9,491 bases of DNA. Origin: CAYNYI01 sp964401455 (GTDB taxonomy: Bacteria > Fibrobacterota > OXYB2-FULL-49-7 > CAYNYI01). The notes under the pieces were generated by a model, which made no database searches, had not been told where the DNA came from, and saw only the letters and a program-made list of their open reading frames with translations. The position numbers were made by a program, and so were the translations under genes. Within the stretch, counting starts at the first letter, position 1. Each line of letters opens with the position of its first letter. This document shows, in pieces, positions 6,894 through 9,491 of this stretch. The stretch covers positions 1 to 9,491 of the forward strand of contig CAYNYI010000106.1 of the NCBI GenBank assembly GCA_964401455.1. The letters are read 5' to 3'.

Positions 6894-7017
6894 GATAGCA
6901 AAATAATAATTCAACCGCCAAAATGGTAATATTTCCCCGTAAGCCCTGCATTACCTCCGAATCAATTTAAATATCTCTTGATACATATGCAAACAGTATT
7001 TTATTTTCACTTATCTT
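6894..7017. promoter_or_regulatory. Divergent intergenic region between the omptin-like gene/hisD and argJ
   Basis: This 124-base AT-rich region must carry the promoters of both arms, since the genes diverge from it. I can suggest a promoter for argJ (listed separately). For the minus-strand gene only weak -35/-10 candidates are seen. A GGAGG at about 6953-6957 on the minus strand sits 2 bases from an ATG (6951-6949) whose frame differs from the omptin-like gene, so it does not define a start for that gene as sequenced. Confidence 0.5.
6978..7007 (+). promoter_or_regulatory. Putative sigma-70-type promoter of argJ
   Basis: A -35-like TTGATA (6978-6983) is followed after 18 bases by a -10-like TATTTT (7002-7007, four of six consensus bases). 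If used, transcription would start near 7014, leaving only a few bases before the argJ ATG at 7018. This agrees with the absence of a ribosome binding site there. It is a pattern match only. Confidence 0.35.
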
Positions 7018-8226
7018 ATGAAAATTACCGCGGAAAAAGGAGCTGTAACTGCCCCGAAAGGGTTTAAAGCTTCAGGAATATCGGTCGGACTAAAGAAATC
7101 CGGTAAACCTGACATGGCTCTTCTCTGTCCGGATTCCCCATGCACCGCGGCCGGTGCTTTCACCAGGAACAAGATAAAAGCGGCTCCTGTTTACCAGGCG
7201 ATGGCCTGCCTTTCCGACAATGAATGCGGAGCGGTAATAGTAAATTCCGGCAATGCCAACGCATGTACCGGATCCGACGGAATGCGTGATGCCGAAACAA
7301 TGGCAGCGGTTACCGCCGGAGCTATGGGACTATCATCAGAAGATGTCGCAGTTTGTTCTACCGGAATAATCGGTAAACGCCTTGATATGAACAAAATATG
7401 TCCCGGCATAGAAAAATGCGTTTCTTCGCTTTCTCCTTCGGGAGGTTCTGATTTCGCGAAAGCAATCTGCACCACAGACACCATTACAAAAGAAGTTAAA
7501 GCCGAGTTTATGATTGGCGATAAAAAGGTCTGCATAGGCGGATGCGCGAAGGGTTCGGGTATGATACATCCGAACATGGCGACAATGCTGGCTTTCATAA
7601 CAACAGACGCGGTCATAGAAAAAGAGACCCTGAATAAAATATTTTTTGCTTCTCTTCGCGAATCATTCAATTCAATAACTGTTGACGGCGATACGAGTAC
7701 CAACGACACCGCCATTATAATGGCTTCGGGCAAAGCCGGCAACAGGGCCATCGACTCTCACGGTCCGGGCTATAATAATTTTGTCCGCGGCCTTAACGCG
7801 GTAATGATAAATCTGGCCAGGATGATTGTCAGAGACGGCGAGGGTGCTACTAAAATCGTAACCATCCGTGTCGAAAGCGCCCCGTCGGAAGAGGAAGCCC
7901 GGCGCGCGGCAATGGCCGTGGCAAGATCAAATCTTGTAAAAACCGCGCTTTTCGGCAATGACCCTAACTGGGGACGGATACTCTGCGCTCTCGGTTATTC
8001 CGGAAGTTCATTCGACAGCAGCGCGGTCAGCCTGACTATCTGCGGAATACCGGTGGTGTCAGGTTCAGAGCCTCTTGATTTCGACGCGGAAAAGATATCC
8101 TCTCTCATGAAAAAGAAGGAAATGGAAATTTTTATAAACCTCAACAGCGGAAGCCATAAAGCTGTCGTACATACATGCGACCTCAGCTATGACTATGTAA
8201 AAATAAATGCAGAATACCACACCTGA
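7018..8226 (+). CDS. argJ: Glutamate N-acetyltransferase / ornithine acetyltransferase ArgJ
   Basis: ArgJ transfers the acetyl group from N-acetylornithine to glutamate, recycling it in arginine biosynthesis; some homologues also use acetyl-CoA. The protein has 402 residues, normal length. It starts with the typical GAVTAPKGFKASG and has the oxyanion-hole region CSTGIIGK (about 113-120). KGSGMIHPNMATMLAF (about 178-193) contains the self-cleavage site between A188 and T189; T189 becomes the N-terminal nucleophile of the beta chain. NDPNWGRILCALGYSG (about 314-329) and the C-terminal YVKINAEYHT are also conserved, so the enzyme should be active. The ATG at 7018 is the only candidate start before an in-frame TGA at 6979-6981, and it has no Shine-Dalgarno sequence, which suggests a very short or leaderless transcript. 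It overlaps rpiB by 20 bases. Whether it is mono- or bifunctional cannot be told from sequence. Confidence 0.97.
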   Translation: MKITAEKGAVTAPKGFKASGISVGLKKSGKPDMALLCPDSPCTAAGAFTRNKIKAAPVYQAMACLSDNECGAVIVNSGNANACTGSDGMRDAETMAAVTAGAMGLSSEDVAVCSTGIIGKRLDMNKICPGIEKCVSSLSPSGGSDFAKAICTTDTITKEVKAEFMIGDKKVCIGGCAKGSGMIHPNMATMLAFITTDAVIEKETLNKIFFASLRESFNSITVDGDTSTNDTAIIMASGKAGNRAIDSHGPGYNNFVRGLNAVMINLARMIVRDGEGATKIVTIRVESAPSEEEARRAAMAVARSNLVKTALFGNDPNWGRILCALGYSGSSFDSSAVSLTICGIPVVSGSEPLDFDAEKISSLMKKKEMEIFINLNSGSHKAVVHTCDLSYDYVKINAEYHT

Positions 8227-8653
8227 AAAAATTATAGTGGGCAGCGATCACGGAGGTTTTGCCCTTAAAAAACTGATAATCTCAAAACTTTCCGAAATCG
8301 GAATAGAAACAGAAGATGCAGGAGCTTTTACCGCCTCTTCCCCTTCTGATTATCCCGACTACGGCCTGAGAGTCGCTGAAAAAGTGGCTTCAGGAGAATT
8401 CGACCGGGGAATCGCAATATGTACAACCGGCATCGGCATGTCAATTTCAGTAAACCGGGTAAAGGGAATAAGAGGAACGCTCTGTCTCAACGAAGACATG
8501 GCTCTATTTTCACGAAAACACAACAACTCCAATGTTCTTGTACTCGCTAGTAAGTATACATCCGAAAAAGAAGCTGCCGGAATACTTCGGAAATGGCTGT
8601 CAACCGAGTTTGACGGCGGACGCCACATTAACAGAATAAAAAAACTGAACTAG
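8207..8653 (+). CDS. rpiB: Ribose-5-phosphate isomerase B (RpiB/LacAB family)
   Basis: RpiB interconverts ribose 5-phosphate and ribulose 5-phosphate in the pentose phosphate pathway. The 148-residue length is normal. IIVGSDHGGFALK (about 9-21) is the N-terminal phosphosugar-binding motif. GIAICTTGIGMSISVNRVKGIR (about 68-89) holds the expected catalytic C72, although the usual C-G-T-G is C-T-T-G here. H105 with N106, and FDGGRHINRI (about 135-144), match the conserved C-terminal active-site residues. The ATG at 8207 is immediately preceded by an in-frame TAA, so no longer start exists. There is no Shine-Dalgarno sequence, and the first 20 bases overlap the end of argJ, so translation probably depends on argJ. 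A sugar-isomerase role other than ribose phosphate (LacAB-like or allose phosphate) is possible but less likely, given the biosynthetic neighbours and the lack of sugar-uptake genes. Confidence 0.93.
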   Translation: MQNTTPEKIIVGSDHGGFALKKLIISKLSEIGIETEDAGAFTASSPSDYPDYGLRVAEKVASGEFDRGIAICTTGIGMSISVNRVKGIRGTLCLNEDMALFSRKHNNSNVLVLASKYTSEKEAAGILRKWLSTEFDGGRHINRIKKLN

Positions 8654-8670
8654 TTTAAAAAGGCATTTAT

Positions 8671-9491
8671 ATGGATTCTTTCGATTTCAGCAATCAATGG
8701 GCTTCTGAAAAAGCCCTCGGGCAGAGGGGAAAAATATTCCCGTTCCTCGACAAAGGCTTCGTAAGCCTTGTTGACGTTATGGGTAATGACTCATCAATTG
8801 CCGAAGCCGCAAGAACTTCTTACGGAATAGGGGATTCGGCATACGGTTCGGGGAAAAACAGAAGAGTGCGGACTCCGGAAGAAAACCGCAGACTGATAAG
8901 GCGTCTTATGCGGGACAGGCATACAAGCGTATTTGAAATGGCAGAAATGAAGTTTATGATAAAGATGCCTATTTTTGTCATGAGACAGCATATAAGGCAC
9001 CGTACCGCCAGCGTTAACGAATATTCGGGACGTTATGCCAAAATGCTTGACGAGTTTTATGTTCCTGCAAAAGAGGTCATAACCAAACAAGACCCTGTCA
9101 ATAAACAAGGCGGTACCGCGGAACGACTTGACGATCCTCTGGCCGAAACCGGAGAATTTATCAGAGAGCAGGAATTTATTTTTTCCGAGTATATGAAAAA
9201 GCTGGAAAAAAATATGAGGCGCGAATTGGCGCGAATTAATCTTCCCGTCAGCGGATACACTCTTTGCTACTGGAAAACCGACCTTCATAATCTGCTTCAT
9301 TATCTTGGTCTCCGGATGGAAGAACACGCCCAGTACGAAATAAGGGTCATGGCGGAAGCCATAGGAAAGATAACCTCAGAATGTTTCCCGGTCACATATG
9401 AGGCTTTTCTCGATTACAGGCTGAATTCAGTAAATTTCAGTTCCGCGGGAATGGAGTACATTAGAAAGGTGTTCAGAAACCATAACGAAAA
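8671..9491 (+). CDS. thyX: Flavin-dependent thymidylate synthase ThyX (partial, 3' end outside window)
   Basis: ThyX makes dTMP from dUMP using methylene-tetrahydrofolate, FAD and NADPH, replacing ThyA. About 273 codons are present with no stop before the right edge; longer family members reach about 290 or more, so little is missing. The ThyX signature RHRxxSxNEYSGRY is intact at about residues 109-122 (RHRTASVNEYSGRY), preceded by IFVMRQHI. A second conserved block, WKTDLHNLLHYLGLRMEEHAQYEIR, lies at about 201-225 and holds the nucleotide-binding residues. Small departures from the usual form are present, such as LCYWK in place of the common EWYWK. The ATG at 8671 has an AAAAAGG seven bases upstream, a good ribosome binding site, and is 17 bases after the rpiB stop. 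It is probably cotranscribed with argJ and rpiB. No thyA is visible in the window. Confidence 0.95.
   Translation, partial: MDSFDFSNQWASEKALGQRGKIFPFLDKGFVSLVDVMGNDSSIAEAARTSYGIGDSAYGSGKNRRVRTPEENRRLIRRLMRDRHTSVFEMAEMKFMIKMPIFVMRQHIRHRTASVNEYSGRYAKMLDEFYVPAKEVITKQDPVNKQGGTAERLDDPLAETGEFIREQEFIFSEYMKKLEKNMRRELARINLPVSGYTLCYWKTDLHNLLHYLGLRMEEHAQYEIRVMAEAIGKITSECFPVTYEAFLDYRLNSVNFSSAGMEYIRKVFRNHNE

Noticed and set aside
6890..6951. ATG at 6951-6949 after GGAGG as the true start of the omptin-like gene
   Set aside because: It is out of frame with the barrel as sequenced, and the GGAGG is only two bases from the ATG; the ATG at 6893 gives a proper signal peptide.
7191..7751. Long minus-strand open frame inside argJ
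   Set aside because: It is fully antisense to a well-supported ArgJ with all catalytic motifs, and its translation resembles no family I recognise.
8794..9327. Long minus-strand open frame inside thyX
   Set aside because: It is antisense to a clear ThyX signature; its translation shows no recognisable domain.
1..9491. CRISPR array, tRNA or rRNA gene, insertion sequence or prophage genes
   Set aside because: I saw no regularly spaced repeats, no cloverleaf-like sequence, and no transposase, integrase or phage protein in any frame.

Overview
The window is about 9.5 kb of chromosomal-looking DNA at moderate GC, with two arms of genes transcribed away from a short divergent intergenic region at about 6894-7017. 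A signal-peptide-bearing omptin-like outer-membrane barrel points to a Gram-negative (diderm) bacterium. A complete-looking Rnf cluster in the order C-D-G-E-A points to an anaerobic or facultative energy metabolism. The combination of this Rnf order, an omptin-like protein and ThyX resembles spirochaetes or another deep-branching anaerobic lineage. That placement is inference only, and no gene here fixes the phylum.

Left arm, minus strand (read from 6893 down to 1): an omptin-like outer-membrane protease gene runs by a 4-base GTGA overlap into hisD (histidinol dehydrogenase, histidine biosynthesis). Immediately after the hisD stop, in the same reading frame, lies a 100-codon orphan piece of a parallel beta-helix protein with no signal peptide. 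It ends inside a GC-rich nested inverted repeat and looks like a gene remnant. After about 250 bases without a convincing gene comes the rnf operon: rnfC, rnfD, rnfG, rnfE and the first ~119 codons of rnfA, which runs off the left edge. Neighbouring rnf genes are 1-3 bases apart or overlap by 4, so they are almost certainly one translationally coupled transcript. rnfB, the ferredoxin-facing iron-sulfur subunit, is not in the window; by analogy with other CDGEAB clusters it is expected just beyond the left edge.

Right arm, plus strand: argJ (ornithine acetyltransferase, arginine biosynthesis) overlaps rpiB (ribose-5-phosphate isomerase B) by 20 bases. After 17 bases comes thyX (flavin-dependent thymidylate synthase), cut by the right edge. 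These three are probably one operon of housekeeping biosynthesis.

Most genes are recognisable members of known families, and I found no convincing new multi-gene system. The points that deserve a second look are: a tandem GAAAAAA heptamer tract inside the signal-peptide codons of the omptin-like gene (a possible phase-variation tract); apparently intact omptin catalytic residues in a diverged protein that is translationally coupled to hisD; the beta-helix remnant fused in frame behind hisD; the nested inverted repeat at its end; and the lack of Shine-Dalgarno sequences before argJ and rpiB.
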